DNA of 42,331 nt, taken from the NCBI GenBank assembly GCA_007134675.1, contig SLKJ01000051.1:1-42331 (forward strand). Direction: 5' to 3'. The position numbers were made by a program, and so were the translations under genes. Below are positions 9,112-18,049 of this stretch, piece by piece (position 1 is the first letter of the stretch; every line of letters begins with the position of its first letter). The notes under the pieces are model-generated. The model had not been told where the DNA came from, ran no database searches, and saw nothing but the letters and a program-made list of their open reading frames with translations. This stretch comes from Bacteroidales bacterium. Its GTDB lineage: Bacteria; Bacteroidota; Bacteroidia; Bacteroidales; PUMT01.

Positions 9112-9846
9112 ATGCACTTGTGTATTGATATAGGCAACTCTCAGGTTAAAACTGCTGTATACTCAGGAACCCGGATAATCGGTAAAAGCTGTTGGGATGC
9201 CATCGGTCGCCCCGAATTAAAAGATATTAAAAAGGATTACCCGAACATTAAAAATGTTATTCTGTGCTCTGTAAGAAATGATAACCCTGACCTGATAACA
9301 TCCCTCAGGGAAAATTTTCCCTTTCTGCTTGTTATGGACCATGAAACAGCCATCCCGGTAAAAAACCTTTATAAATCGAAAACCACTCTCGGTAATGACC
9401 GTCTTGCAGCGATTACCGGAGCCAACAATAATTATCCTGGTAGAGCCGTTCTGGTTGTTGATGTGGGTACTGCAATTACGTATGATATAATTAATGAATC
9501 AGGGCACTATCTTGGAGGCAACATTTCTCCTGGCATAGCAATGAGATTCAGATCATTGCATGAATTTACCGAAAGATTGCCGCTGGTTGGACCTCGAGAT
9601 GATGTGCCATTGCTTGCAAATAACACTGAAGAATCAATTATTTCAGGAGTTATGAATGGAATTCTTTTTGAAATGCAATTGTTTATAGACAGAATAGAAG
9701 AGAAGTTCAGGGATTTGGTAATTGTTTTTACTGGTGGAGATGCCAAATACTTTGATAAAAAACTAAAAAACACGATCTTTGTAGATCCTGACTTAATATT
9801 TACCGGATTAAACAGAATCTTAACTTACAATGTCAGACAAAAGTAA
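9112..9846 (+). CDS. coaX: Type III pantothenate kinase
   Basis: Phosphorylates pantothenate, the first step of coenzyme A synthesis. It belongs to the ASKHA-fold type III kinases. From ATG 9112 the protein starts MHLCIDIGNSQVK, the phosphate-binding motif found at the extreme N-terminus of this family. An ATG at 9079 would add eleven residues without family support. Further marks are GNDRLAAITGA, VLVVDVGTAITYDI, GGNISPGIAMR and a late VFTGGDA, all CoaX motifs. Length, 244 residues, is normal. The 3' end overlaps the next gene by 17 bases, so the two are almost certainly co-transcribed. Confidence 0.93.
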   Translation: MHLCIDIGNSQVKTAVYSGTRIIGKSCWDAIGRPELKDIKKDYPNIKNVILCSVRNDNPDLITSLRENFPFLLVMDHETAIPVKNLYKSKTTLGNDRLAAITGANNNYPGRAVLVVDVGTAITYDIINESGHYLGGNISPGIAMRFRSLHEFTERLPLVGPRDDVPLLANNTEESIISGVMNGILFEMQLFIDRIEEKFRDLVIVFTGGDAKYFDKKLKNTIFVDPDLIFTGLNRILTYNVRQK

Positions 9847-11092
9847 ATACATCTTACTGATAATTTCAGTATCTTTTATTTTCACAGGCATACAGGCTCA
9901 GAAAAACACATACTCCCCCTATTCCCGGTTCGGAATAGGTGACATTGCCAGAGAAGGATTTAGCCGTAACCACGCAATGGGAGGTATAGGTTTGGGGTTA
10001 CGTGATGCCAATCATATAAACTATCAAAATCCCGCTGCAAATTCTGCACAGGATACTATGTCATTTATTTTCTCTACCGGCATCTCAGGCAATACATTGC
10101 AACTTGAAGGAGTTGAAGGAAGCCACAGTTTCACAAATATTACCCTCAGTCATCTGGCCATCGGATTTCCCCTTTCGCGCTGGTGGAAAACCGGTTTTGG
10201 ACTTGTCCCCTACAGCCGGATGGGCTATGATATAATAGACGTGGATTTGCAATCTGAGCAATACTATAAGGGGAGCGGGGGAATAAACCAGTTTTACTTC
10301 GGAAATGCATGGAAAATATCCAACAATCTGTCAGCAGGTATAAATTTATCCTATCTCTTTGGCTCACTTACCCAGGACAGGACACTCCTTTTTCCCCTTT
10401 CAGAAAACACCTTCTCGGTAACAAGCCAATCCAGGGCCATTGTCGGTGATTTTCATATCAGATACGGGCTTCAGTATACCAATAGCTTCAGGGATCAATA
10501 CCACTACACGCTGGGAGTTATCTATGAAAATAAAACACCTCTGAAAACAGATCAGGACTGGCTTATAATTAATGAACTAAGCACTCCTTCAGGTCCTGTA
10601 AGAGATACTGTCCTGAATTACATCGCAGATAAAAGCCATATTGACCTTCCTGCAAGATACGGTTTTGGTGCCTCATTCGGCAGGCATGACAAATTTCTGG
10701 TTGGAGCCGATTATTCTTTTCAGCAATGGTCAGAAACAAATTTTCTTGACCAGCAGCGAGATTCCCTTGTAAATAGCTCTTCGTTTAATATAGGAGCCCA
10801 GTTTATTCCTGATCATACTGACTTCAGGAGTTTGTGGAGAAGAATAAATTACCGTGTTGGCTTCCATTACTCAAATACATATCTTCAGCTTAGGGATCAC
10901 CAGTTGAAAGATTATGGCATTACCCTCGGTATAGGCATCCCTTATGGAAATAACAAAACAACATTTAATTTTTCAATGGATATAGGCCGCCGTGGAACCA
11001 GGGATTCAGATCTAATCCAGGAAAATTACATAATGTTTAATTTGAGTCTTTCTCTTTATGATTTCTGGTTCTTCCAACGGAGATTTGAATGA
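9830..11092 (+). CDS. Outer membrane protein, porin/transport-like beta barrel
   Basis: 420 residues with a signal peptide (about 1-23, ending GIQAQ). The mature start, NTYSPYSRFGIGDI, and then AMGGIGLGLRDANHINYQNPA are typical of a Bacteroidota family of FadL/OmpP1-like outer membrane proteins. Alternating strands of about ten residues run to the end, with an aromatic-rich final strand (LSLYDFWFFQRRFE). Function is unproven; relatives are described only as hypothetical or transport barrels. It overlaps coaX by 17 bases at its start and lptC by 35 bases at its end. Being tied to lptC suggests a role in outer membrane assembly or transport, which is inference. Confidence 0.85.
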   Translation: MSDKSKYILLIISVSFIFTGIQAQKNTYSPYSRFGIGDIAREGFSRNHAMGGIGLGLRDANHINYQNPAANSAQDTMSFIFSTGISGNTLQLEGVEGSHSFTNITLSHLAIGFPLSRWWKTGFGLVPYSRMGYDIIDVDLQSEQYYKGSGGINQFYFGNAWKISNNLSAGINLSYLFGSLTQDRTLLFPLSENTFSVTSQSRAIVGDFHIRYGLQYTNSFRDQYHYTLGVIYENKTPLKTDQDWLIINELSTPSGPVRDTVLNYIADKSHIDLPARYGFGASFGRHDKFLVGADYSFQQWSETNFLDQQRDSLVNSSSFNIGAQFIPDHTDFRSLWRRINYRVGFHYSNTYLQLRDHQLKDYGITLGIGIPYGNNKTTFNFSMDIGRRGTRDSDLIQENYIMFNLSLSLYDFWFFQRRFE

Positions 11093-11672
11093 CCCTGTCA
11101 ATAAGGTCTCCATCAGAAACTTTGCATCAAAATGCAAAGCATTATCTGCAATTTTTTTATTGTTGATCTTAATCTCCTGTGAAAATGACATAGAGGTAAT
11201 AAAAGCATTTTCGCAGGATACGCTGATGCCGCGACAGTCATTGATTGATGCAGGAATAGTCTATACTGATTCCGGGAGGATCCAGATGAGGATCACCGCA
11301 CCTGAAATACATTATTTTGATGAAGGGTCAGAACAATACACTGAATTTCCATATGGTGTACTTGCAGAGTTTTTCGACAGGTATGAAAATGTGGAATCCC
11401 AACTCAGTTCAAAGTATGCCATTTATTATACCGACAAAGACCTTTGGGAAGCAAAGGATAGTGTAGTGGTTATTAACCAGGCAGGAGAGATTCTGAATAC
11501 TGAGCAGCTCTTCTGGGACGAAAGAAATCAGATCATTTACTCAAACAGTTTTGTTAAGGTAACCCGCCCTGATGAAGTTATCATGGGAGAAGGATTTGAG
11601 GCAGACGAAACCTTCACCAGATGGAAAATCAAAAAAATTCAGGGAACCATCTACATTCGTGATGAACAATAG
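11058..11672 (+). CDS. lptC: LptC, LPS-export periplasmic lipoprotein
   Basis: LptC passes lipopolysaccharide from the LptBFG transporter to the periplasmic bridge protein LptA. The 204-residue protein has a long N-terminus and then a lipobox (LILISC, Cys41), as in Bacteroidota LptC, which is a lipoprotein rather than a single-pass membrane protein. After it come beta-rich segments characteristic of the family: DSGRIQMRITAPEIHYFDE, YPYGVLAEFFD-like, and AIYYTDKDLWEAKDSVVV. The overlap of the start with the outer membrane protein is 35 bases; the ATG at 11058 is the only ATG ahead of the signal sequence, though a downstream TTG is possible. Its stop overlaps the start of the next small gene by 11 bases. 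Confidence 0.88.
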   Translation: MISGSSNGDLNDPVNKVSIRNFASKCKALSAIFLLLILISCENDIEVIKAFSQDTLMPRQSLIDAGIVYTDSGRIQMRITAPEIHYFDEGSEQYTEFPYGVLAEFFDRYENVESQLSSKYAIYYTDKDLWEAKDSVVVINQAGEILNTEQLFWDERNQIIYSNSFVKVTRPDEVIMGEGFEADETFTRWKIKKIQGTIYIRDEQ

Positions 11673-11853
11673 AAGACTCTTGCATATACTTGAACTGGTC
11701 TGGATCAGCCTCGCAGCTCTGAGTTTTATTGCCGGGTTGTATAACTGGTATCATATTGGTATCGAAGAAAGTCTGATGTTCTTTGTGATCACCATTCTGT
11801 CCCTTATCATGTATTTTTACCGACGAAACCTCAGAAGATCCCGGAAATCTTAG
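11662..11853 (+). CDS. Small membrane protein (63 residues) downstream of lptC
   Basis: The start chosen is ATG 11662 (MNNRRLLHILELVWI). The frame is open further upstream to 11572, but that stretch lies inside lptC and is hydrophilic and unlike a leader. Two hydrophobic segments, LVWISLAALSFIAGLY and LMFFVITILSLIMYFYR, are separated by a short hydrophilic turn, with Arg/Lys at both ends. This is a double-spanning inner membrane protein with both termini probably in the cytoplasm. The start overlaps the lptC stop by 11 bases, and the CNNM gene starts 12 bases after its stop, so all are probably one transcript. I recognise no family. Confidence 0.75.
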   Translation: MNNRRLLHILELVWISLAALSFIAGLYNWYHIGIEESLMFFVITILSLIMYFYRRNLRRSRKS

Positions 11854-11865
11854 TCTTATTCAGAT

Positions 11866-13128
11866 ATGGATTACTTAGTCATCATCCTGATCAGCCTGTT
11901 GTTTTCAGCCTTTTTTTCGGGCATGGAGATAGCATTTGTTTCATCAAATAAACTGCGGCTGGAACTGGAGAAAAAACAGAGAACGTTTCCGTCAAGAATA
12001 ACATCAGTATTCACAAATAACCCAGGGCAGTATATTGCAACCATGCTGGTTGGAAACAACATAGCTCTTGTTGTTTACGGTATTACCATGGCCCTGATAC
12101 TTGAACCCCCTATTCACAAATTCGTCAGCTCTGAAGTTTCTGTTTTCATAATTCAAACAATAATAGCTACAATTATCATTCTTATCACTGCTGAGTTTTT
12201 ACCAAAGGCGATCTTTCGGATGAAACCCAATCTTATACTGAATGCTCTATCGATACCGGTAATGGTTTTTTATGTAATCCTTTACCCGATAAGCAAAAGC
12301 ATAATCGGTATAGGGAATTTTCTGATGAAATATGTTCTCGGCACCGATGTTTCAAATGATAATAAGAATAACGTGTTCGGTAAGATTGATCTTGATCATT
12401 TCGTAAAGGAGAGCCAGAATGTAATTCAGGAGGAGGATAATCTGCAAAATGATATTAAACTATTTCAGAATGCCCTCGACTTCTCGACGGTAAAACTAAG
12501 GGAATGTATGGTTCCAAGGCCTGAGATAACAGCAGTTGAAATAGATACTCCCATTGAAGAAGTTAAGCAAAATTTTATTGAAACCGGATTTGCACGAATA
12601 CTTGTTTACAGGAATTCAATTGATAATATTATAGGATACATCAATTCAAAGGACTTTTTCAAGAATCCTAAAAGCATCAGGTCTATGCTGAACAGGATCA
12701 TTATAGCCCCGGAAACAATGATTGCCCAGAAACTGCTCAGCCTTTTTATCAAGGAAAAGAGAGGAATTGCGATTGTAGTTGATGAATTTGGGGGTACCGC
12801 CGGAATGGTAACAATTGAAGATATTATTGAAGAAATTATCGGAGAAATAGAAGATGAGCATGATACGGTCGATTTTGAAGAGAAGCAGTTATCTGATAAT
12901 GAATTTATCTTTTCAGGAAGGATAGAAATTGATTACCTGAATGAAAAATACAACCTGAATATTCCAAAAACTGAGGATTACGAAACACTCGCGGGTTTTA
13001 TAATTCATCATCACGAGAATATTCCCAAGATTAACGAAAAATTAACTGTAGGACCATTCAGATTTGAGATTATTAAAATCAGTAAAACAAGAATTGAACT
13101 TGTGCATCTGGAACATACCCGTGATTAA
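11866..13128 (+). CDS. CNNM/CorC-type (HlyC/TlyC family) membrane protein
   Basis: 420 residues. The first 150 are a DUF21 (CNNM) domain: a re-entrant start with SAFFSGMEIAFVS and three further hydrophobic segments up to VFYVILYPISKS. A conserved bend motif, VPRPEITAVE (about 212), leads into two CBS domains (about 205-330, with ARILVYRNSIDNIIGYI and GTAGMVTIEDIIEEIIGEI). A C-terminal CorC_HlyC domain follows to residue 420, with EIDYLNEKYNLNIP and PFRFEIIKIS. This architecture is that of Mg/Co efflux-related and hemolysin-named proteins; the Bacteroidota gliding protein GldE shares it, so the name should stay general. It follows the small membrane gene by 12 bases. About 250 bases with no gene follow it. 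Confidence 0.9.
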   Translation: MDYLVIILISLLFSAFFSGMEIAFVSSNKLRLELEKKQRTFPSRITSVFTNNPGQYIATMLVGNNIALVVYGITMALILEPPIHKFVSSEVSVFIIQTIIATIIILITAEFLPKAIFRMKPNLILNALSIPVMVFYVILYPISKSIIGIGNFLMKYVLGTDVSNDNKNNVFGKIDLDHFVKESQNVIQEEDNLQNDIKLFQNALDFSTVKLRECMVPRPEITAVEIDTPIEEVKQNFIETGFARILVYRNSIDNIIGYINSKDFFKNPKSIRSMLNRIIIAPETMIAQKLLSLFIKEKRGIAIVVDEFGGTAGMVTIEDIIEEIIGEIEDEHDTVDFEEKQLSDNEFIFSGRIEIDYLNEKYNLNIPKTEDYETLAGFIIHHHENIPKINEKLTVGPFRFEIIKISKTRIELVHLEHTRD

Positions 13129-13334
13129 TCCATATTTTTTTCTGAAACCTGATCTGGCAATAGTCTGGTAATCCAAGATAAAACACGACTTACATATATC
13201 TGAAGTATTTCAAATCCTTACCTGTAAATTTATTTGGCACATATTTTGATTAAATCTGTTTGGTAGCTTAGTTAAAATAACTTAACAAAATTATATTTTC
13301 CAGAAAGCCGTTAATATTTTTTGCAGATAGTTTA

Positions 13335-13342
13335 TATATTTG
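13335..13342 (+). promoter_or_regulatory. Putative -7 element for the TPR protein gene
   Basis: TATATTTG, an exact TAnnTTTG match, 39 bases before the ATG at 13382. The upstream region is AT-rich, and no good TTTG lies at the usual distance. It fits the gene having its own promoter after the 253-base gap behind the CNNM gene. Confidence 0.4.
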
Positions 13343-13381
13343 TTGGGATTTCCGGAAAATTTAACTCAATAAAGGGAAAAA

Positions 13382-14758
13382 ATGAAAAATTTATTATTCA
13401 AAGGAATTCTGGTCTTGTTCGCGGCCATACTGGTCCAGGCTGACCTTAACGGGCAAAGAAGGGGGCAATATATTCCAGGCCAGTACGGGGACACTCCGGA
13501 AGACAGTATCAGGTGCCTCAGGAACCTTTCACTATATGGTGACCGTCACAGACAGGGTAATTTTGAAGATGCCCTGCCTTACTGGAGGGTGCTTTTCAAT
13601 GATTTTCCAATAGCCAGCAGGAACATATACATCTGGGGAGAGGCTCTTATGAGCCATATGATTGAGAATGCAGAGACAGAGGAAGAAATGAATGCATATC
13701 TGGATACAGCAATGATGATGTTCGACCAGCGGATGGAATATTATCAGGATGGCAGGTTTGGTGACCCTGCCAACGTTCTCGGAAGAAAGGGAAGGTTTTA
13801 CCTGCAGCATAACAGGAACATCGAGGAAGCTGGTCCCGGTTACCAGGCCCTTGAAGAATCAATTGAACTCTCAGGGGACGATCCAGCCCCGGCAATACTT
13901 GTTTTGTTCATGAATGTTACCATCGGGAAATTCAGGGCAGGGATTTTAGATAGCGAACAGGTTATTGATACCTATTCATACCTGATTGATAAAATCGATT
14001 CAGGCCTTGAGAAATCATCTGATGACCGTCTTTATAATGCACGTGACATAATCGAAGAATTGTTTGCTGACAGCGGTGCAGCCGACTGTGATGCACTCAA
14101 AATGCTTTTTGCCGACCAGGTAACAGAATCTCCCGATGATATTGATCTGCTGAACAAGGTAAACGATCTGCTTGTCGGTGCAGGTTGTACCGATAAAGAG
14201 CTCTATCTGACAGTAACAGAGAAGAGGCATGTCCTTGATCCTTCTGCCAGGTCAGCTATTAATCTGTCTGCCATGTACAGGGAACTGAATAATAATGATC
14301 AGGTAATCAGATATCTTAAGGAGGCTATTGATCTTCAGGAAGATGAAGTGGAAAGGGCCAACTACTATTTTGAACTGGCAATCATTGCCAACCAGGTAAA
14401 ACAAGACAGGCAGTTGGCACGTCAGTATGCTCTTCAGGCTCTGGACAACAATCCTTCACTGGGACGGGCACATTTACTTATAGGAGGCCTTTATGCTTCC
14501 GAATCTAATTGCTTTGCAGGTCATGAAGATGCTGATTTCAAGAACAGGACAGTATACTGGGCAGCAGTGGACCGGTTCATCCAGGCCAAAAGAGTCGATC
14601 CTTCGGTTGCATCTGAGGCAAACCGAATGATTGAAACCTATTCAAATTATTTCCCAGACACTGAGACAATATTTTTTCACGGACTCACTGAAGGGGAAAC
14701 ATATGAGGTAGGTTGCTGGATAAATGAAACTACCAGGATCAGGGCAAGAGCGCAGTAA
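13382..14758 (+). CDS. Secreted tetratricopeptide-repeat protein
   Basis: 458 residues with an N-terminal signal peptide (about 1-24, LNGQ). The mature protein starts RRGQYIPGQYGDTPEDSIRCLRNLSLYGDRHRQGNFEDALPYWRVLFNDFP, which is a first TPR-like pair. Further TPR-like units follow: YSYLIDKIDSGL, RSAINLSAMYRELNNNDQVIRYLKEAIDLQ and ERANYYFELAIIANQVKQDRQLARQYALQALDNNP. Proteins of this shape are common in Bacteroidota as periplasmic scaffolds. The gene has its own putative promoter and ends at a terminator. Partner and role are not known. Confidence 0.85.
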   Translation: MKNLLFKGILVLFAAILVQADLNGQRRGQYIPGQYGDTPEDSIRCLRNLSLYGDRHRQGNFEDALPYWRVLFNDFPIASRNIYIWGEALMSHMIENAETEEEMNAYLDTAMMMFDQRMEYYQDGRFGDPANVLGRKGRFYLQHNRNIEEAGPGYQALEESIELSGDDPAPAILVLFMNVTIGKFRAGILDSEQVIDTYSYLIDKIDSGLEKSSDDRLYNARDIIEELFADSGAADCDALKMLFADQVTESPDDIDLLNKVNDLLVGAGCTDKELYLTVTEKRHVLDPSARSAINLSAMYRELNNNDQVIRYLKEAIDLQEDEVERANYYFELAIIANQVKQDRQLARQYALQALDNNPSLGRAHLLIGGLYASESNCFAGHEDADFKNRTVYWAAVDRFIQAKRVDPSVASEANRMIETYSNYFPDTETIFFHGLTEGETYEVGCWINETTRIRARAQ

Positions 14759-14827
14759 TCTGATAGTAAATTACTCCTGGATATAAAACTAACTGATCCG
14801 GAAAAAAATCAAATAATAATATAACTG

Positions 14828-14860
14828 AAAAGGGCTGACAAAAGTACAGCCCCTTTTATT
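14828..14860 (+). terminator. Intrinsic terminator after the TPR protein gene
   Basis: AAAAGGGCTG at 14828-14837 pairs with CAGCCCCTTTT at 14847-14857, with one extra C and a 9-base loop. The right arm ends in T-rich sequence. It lies about 70 bases after the stop. Confidence 0.75.
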
Positions 14861-14967
14861 GATTAAATGTTTCGGGTTAAAAAAGTCATCTGCCTCTCAT
14901 ATAATATTTTAAATTATTATCTTCGTAGCTCAAAAATTTTCACATCTTTTAATCTTACAGTTTATAT

Positions 14968-17070
14968 ATGGCTACACTTGAAAAAATCAGGAATCGTGCA
15001 GGAGTACTGGTAGCAGTAGTAATAGGGTTGGCCCTGTTTGCCTTTATCCTTGGAGACATTCTCGGTTCAGGCCCGTCTCTTTTCACAACCAGACAATTTG
15101 AGATTGCCGAGATTGCCGGAAATTCAATCTCCTTTGAAAAATTCCAGCAAAAGTTTAATGAGCTTTCAGATATTTATATGCTGAACACTGGTGAAAGCTC
15201 ACTCGACCCTGATACATATGAAAGCATTCGTGAACAGGCCTGGCAGCTTTTGTTGAGAGAAATAATTATGGAGGAAGAATATGACAGGCTGGGAATTGAG
15301 GTAAGTCCGGAAGAGTTATTTGACATGGTGCAGGGCGCTAACATACATCCAATTGTTCGTCAACTGTTTACCGATCCATCAACCGGCACTTTTGACAGGT
15401 CTGCAGTTACCAGGTTCCTGCGGTCGATGAACCAGGATCCAACCGGGCAGCAAAGGGCTTATTGGATGTTTATTGAAAGGGAGATCACTCAGGAAAGGGA
15501 ACTGACCAAATTCAACAACCTTATCAGGCAGGGACTTAATGTAACATCTCTGCAGGCAAGAAATTCATGGCAGGAAAGCAACAAAAGTGTGGATTTTGAT
15601 TTTATTGTTCAGCGCTTCAACACGGTCCACGACAGCCTCGTCCACATTACACCTTCAGATATCAGGCGTTATTACCGCCAAAACAGAGGTGATTTCAGGC
15701 AGTCGGCGTCGAGAGACCTGGAATATGTCTCATTTGAAATCAAACCCTCTGAAGAAGATGACAAGACAGCAAGGGAGTGGATAGAAGGCATGAAAGAAGA
15801 GTTCAGTGAAGTTGAAGAGGTCAGGCAGTTTATCAGCCTGAATTCGGATATTCCTTATGACCCGCGGAACTTCGGTTTTGAAGACCTGCCTGAAACTATA
15901 TCCGATTTCATGTTTTCCGCAGAACCCGGAGATATTTACGGCCCCTATTTTGAAGACAACCATTATAAATTGTCGCGTCTGGTTGAAATAAACTTTGTTC
16001 CCGATTCGGTCAGGGCAAGGCATATCCTCATACAACCCGGTCCCGATCTTGACTATCAGCAGGCACAAAGCAGGGCTGACAGCCTGTTGGAGATTGTCCG
16101 GCAGGGAGAAGATTTCGGGATGCTGGCCATGCAATATTCTGATGATACGGGAAGCCGTTTTGAAGGAGGAAATTTGGGGTGGTTTACCGAGGGCACCATG
16201 GTTCGGGAATTCAGTGATGCAGCTTTTAGTGCAAAACGTGGAGAGTTTTTTATGGTTGAAACCCAGTTCGGATTTCACATCACCCAGGTAATGGAACGCT
16301 CAAGGGAGGTAAAAAAAATCCGATACGCCACTCTGGCTCGTGAGGTTACTCCAAGTTCAGCAACATACCAGCGTGTTTTTTCCAGAGCCAGCCAGTTTGC
16401 AGCAATTAGCAATAATTATGAAAAATTCACTGAGGCTGTTACTGAGAAGGGCTTATCCCCCAGAGTGGCCAATAACATTCTTATCAGTGACAGGCAGGTT
16501 CCCGGACTTGATAATGCCCGGGAGCTTATCCGGTGGGCATATGATGCACGTGAAGGATCAATATCCCCTATTCTTGAGATAGGTGACAGATTTGTAATTG
16601 CTGCATTGACCAGGGTACGCCAGGAGGGTTACCAGGATATTGAGGAGGTAAGAGGAGAAATAGAAGGCATACTTACCAGAAAAATAAAAAAAGAGATAAT
16701 TGCTTCCCGGCTAAAGGAAAAAATTGAAGAGGGACATGATCTCCCCTCGCTGGCCAGCGCGTTGAACACCAGTGTTGAACAGGCAAACAACATAGTATTC
16801 ACTACTTTTTCAGTACCCGGGGCAGGAATTGAACCGCGACTTATAGCCACCGCACTGCTAACAGAAGAAAACAACACATCCCAACCGGTAAAAGGAGAAA
16901 ACGGTGTTTATGTGCTTAAGGTCACGTCCGTGACCATGCCGGAAGAGAAAGATCTTGAACAGGAGAAAACAAGACTGGAAAACAGCAAAAGAATGAGGGT
17001 CGATTTCGATGCATTCGAGGCATTGAAGGAACGGGCCAACGTAAAGGATAATCGTCATAAGTTCTTCTAA
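14968..17070 (+). CDS. ppiD: PpiD-like periplasmic chaperone and peptidyl-prolyl isomerase
   Basis: 700 residues. An N-terminal membrane anchor (MATLEKIRNRAGVLVAVVIG onward, hydrophobic about 12-31) puts the rest in the periplasm. Residues 35-240 form a SurA_N-type helical chaperone module. A parvulin domain follows at about 348-445: RARHILIQPGPDLD, then DTGSRFEGGNLGWF, GTMVREFSDAAF and GEFFMVETQFGFHITQV. The remainder is a further SurA-like region. This matches the Bacteroidota PpiD/SurA-type isomerase that helps outer membrane proteins fold. The gene is followed by a strong terminator. Confidence 0.93.
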   Translation: MATLEKIRNRAGVLVAVVIGLALFAFILGDILGSGPSLFTTRQFEIAEIAGNSISFEKFQQKFNELSDIYMLNTGESSLDPDTYESIREQAWQLLLREIIMEEEYDRLGIEVSPEELFDMVQGANIHPIVRQLFTDPSTGTFDRSAVTRFLRSMNQDPTGQQRAYWMFIEREITQERELTKFNNLIRQGLNVTSLQARNSWQESNKSVDFDFIVQRFNTVHDSLVHITPSDIRRYYRQNRGDFRQSASRDLEYVSFEIKPSEEDDKTAREWIEGMKEEFSEVEEVRQFISLNSDIPYDPRNFGFEDLPETISDFMFSAEPGDIYGPYFEDNHYKLSRLVEINFVPDSVRARHILIQPGPDLDYQQAQSRADSLLEIVRQGEDFGMLAMQYSDDTGSRFEGGNLGWFTEGTMVREFSDAAFSAKRGEFFMVETQFGFHITQVMERSREVKKIRYATLAREVTPSSATYQRVFSRASQFAAISNNYEKFTEAVTEKGLSPRVANNILISDRQVPGLDNARELIRWAYDAREGSISPILEIGDRFVIAALTRVRQEGYQDIEEVRGEIEGILTRKIKKEIIASRLKEKIEEGHDLPSLASALNTSVEQANNIVFTTFSVPGAGIEPRLIATALLTEENNTSQPVKGENGVYVLKVTSVTMPEEKDLEQEKTRLENSKRMRVDFDAFEALKERANVKDNRHKFF

Positions 17071-17117
17071 AGCATTGAAAATTTTTATGATTAATAAATC
17101 TTCTTCTGATAATTGTT

Positions 17118-17152
17118 TGCGGTTAAAACCTAGATTTTAACCGCATTTTTTT
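17118..17152 (+). terminator. Intrinsic terminator after ppiD
   Basis: A perfect 11-base stem: TGCGGTTAAAA at 17118-17128 and TTTTAACCGCA at 17135-17145, with the 6-base loop CCTAGA, followed by seven T from 17146. It also separates ppiD from nadC. Confidence 0.93.
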
Positions 17153-17200
17153 ACTTTAGCATTCTGAATCTCATAAACGCTAAAAACACATCGAATTATA

Positions 17201-18040
17201 ATGGATGATTTTCCAAACCTGGATTGCCTTATTGATATGGCACTTGATGAGGACCTTCATAATAACGGAGATATTACATCAGAATCAATATTCTCCGAAG
17301 AGGAGGATACTTTTGTGCTTATCTCAAAAGATAATGGAATTTTTTGTGGTGGAGAAGTATTTATAAGGGTAATGAAGAGATTGGACAGAAGTATATCTGT
17401 GAAGTTTTTCTTTAGTGACGGAAATTCTATCAGACAGGATGACTCTGTTGCGCAGATATCCGGGAAAGTTAGCTCAATATTGAAAGCGGAGCGGACTGCC
17501 CTTAATTTTCTTTCCATGCTTTCGGCAGTAGCAACAAGAACATCAGAATTTGTAAAAGAAGCAGGAGACAGAGCCGTTATCCTTGACACACGAAAAACCC
17601 TGCCTGGATTCAGACATTTACAAAAATATGCCGTAAGGTGCGGAGGTGGAAGTAATCACCGGATGGGGCTATTTGATATGGTAATGATAAAGGATAACCA
17701 TATTGATGCTGCCGGTGGAATAACTGCAGCAATTAAGAAAGTTAGGAACAGATGGGGGGACAGATTTAAAATAGAGGTTGAAGCGAGGAATATTTCTGAA
17801 GTAAAGGAGGCCCTGAACTGCCGGGTAAACAGAATAATGCTTGATAACATGGGAAGGAAAGAGGTTGCCATAGCAGTGAAGCATATCGGAGGAGTTTGCG
17901 AGACAGAGGCTTCAGGTAATATAACCAGGGGAAAGACCAGAGGTTTTTCATTAACAGGAGTGGATTTCATCTCTGCCGGGGAGCTTACAAACTCCATAAA
18001 TGCATTTGACTTCAGCCTGAAAGTTTGGTCAAAAAGTTAA
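17201..18040 (+). CDS. nadC: Nicotinate-nucleotide pyrophosphorylase (carboxylating)
   Basis: Joins quinolinate and PRPP to give nicotinate mononucleotide, the last step before NAD is assembled. The family marks are all visible: ERTALNFLSMLSAVAT near residue 97, then ILDTRKTLPGFRHLQKYAV, CGGGSNHRMGLFDMVMIKDNH, KIEVEARNISEVKEAL and DFISAGELTNS. Length 279 residues is normal. The N-terminus (MDDFPNLDCLIDMALDEDL) is also typical. A possible -7 element (TACTTTAG, one mismatch) is at 17152, within the end of the terminator. nadB follows after 9 bases, so the pair is probably one operon. Confidence 0.95.
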   Translation: MDDFPNLDCLIDMALDEDLHNNGDITSESIFSEEEDTFVLISKDNGIFCGGEVFIRVMKRLDRSISVKFFFSDGNSIRQDDSVAQISGKVSSILKAERTALNFLSMLSAVATRTSEFVKEAGDRAVILDTRKTLPGFRHLQKYAVRCGGGSNHRMGLFDMVMIKDNHIDAAGGITAAIKKVRNRWGDRFKIEVEARNISEVKEALNCRVNRIMLDNMGRKEVAIAVKHIGGVCETEASGNITRGKTRGFSLTGVDFISAGELTNSINAFDFSLKVWSKS

Positions 18041-18049
18041 AAAAATAGA

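Noticed and set aside
13129-13381. A riboswitch or small RNA in the 253-base gap after the CNNM gene
   Set aside because: The gap is AT-rich with only a promoter-like element; no conserved structure that I recognise.
15730-16278. 182-codon open frame on the minus strand inside ppiD
   Set aside because: Antisense to a well-supported parvulin-domain gene, with no recognisable motif or leader.
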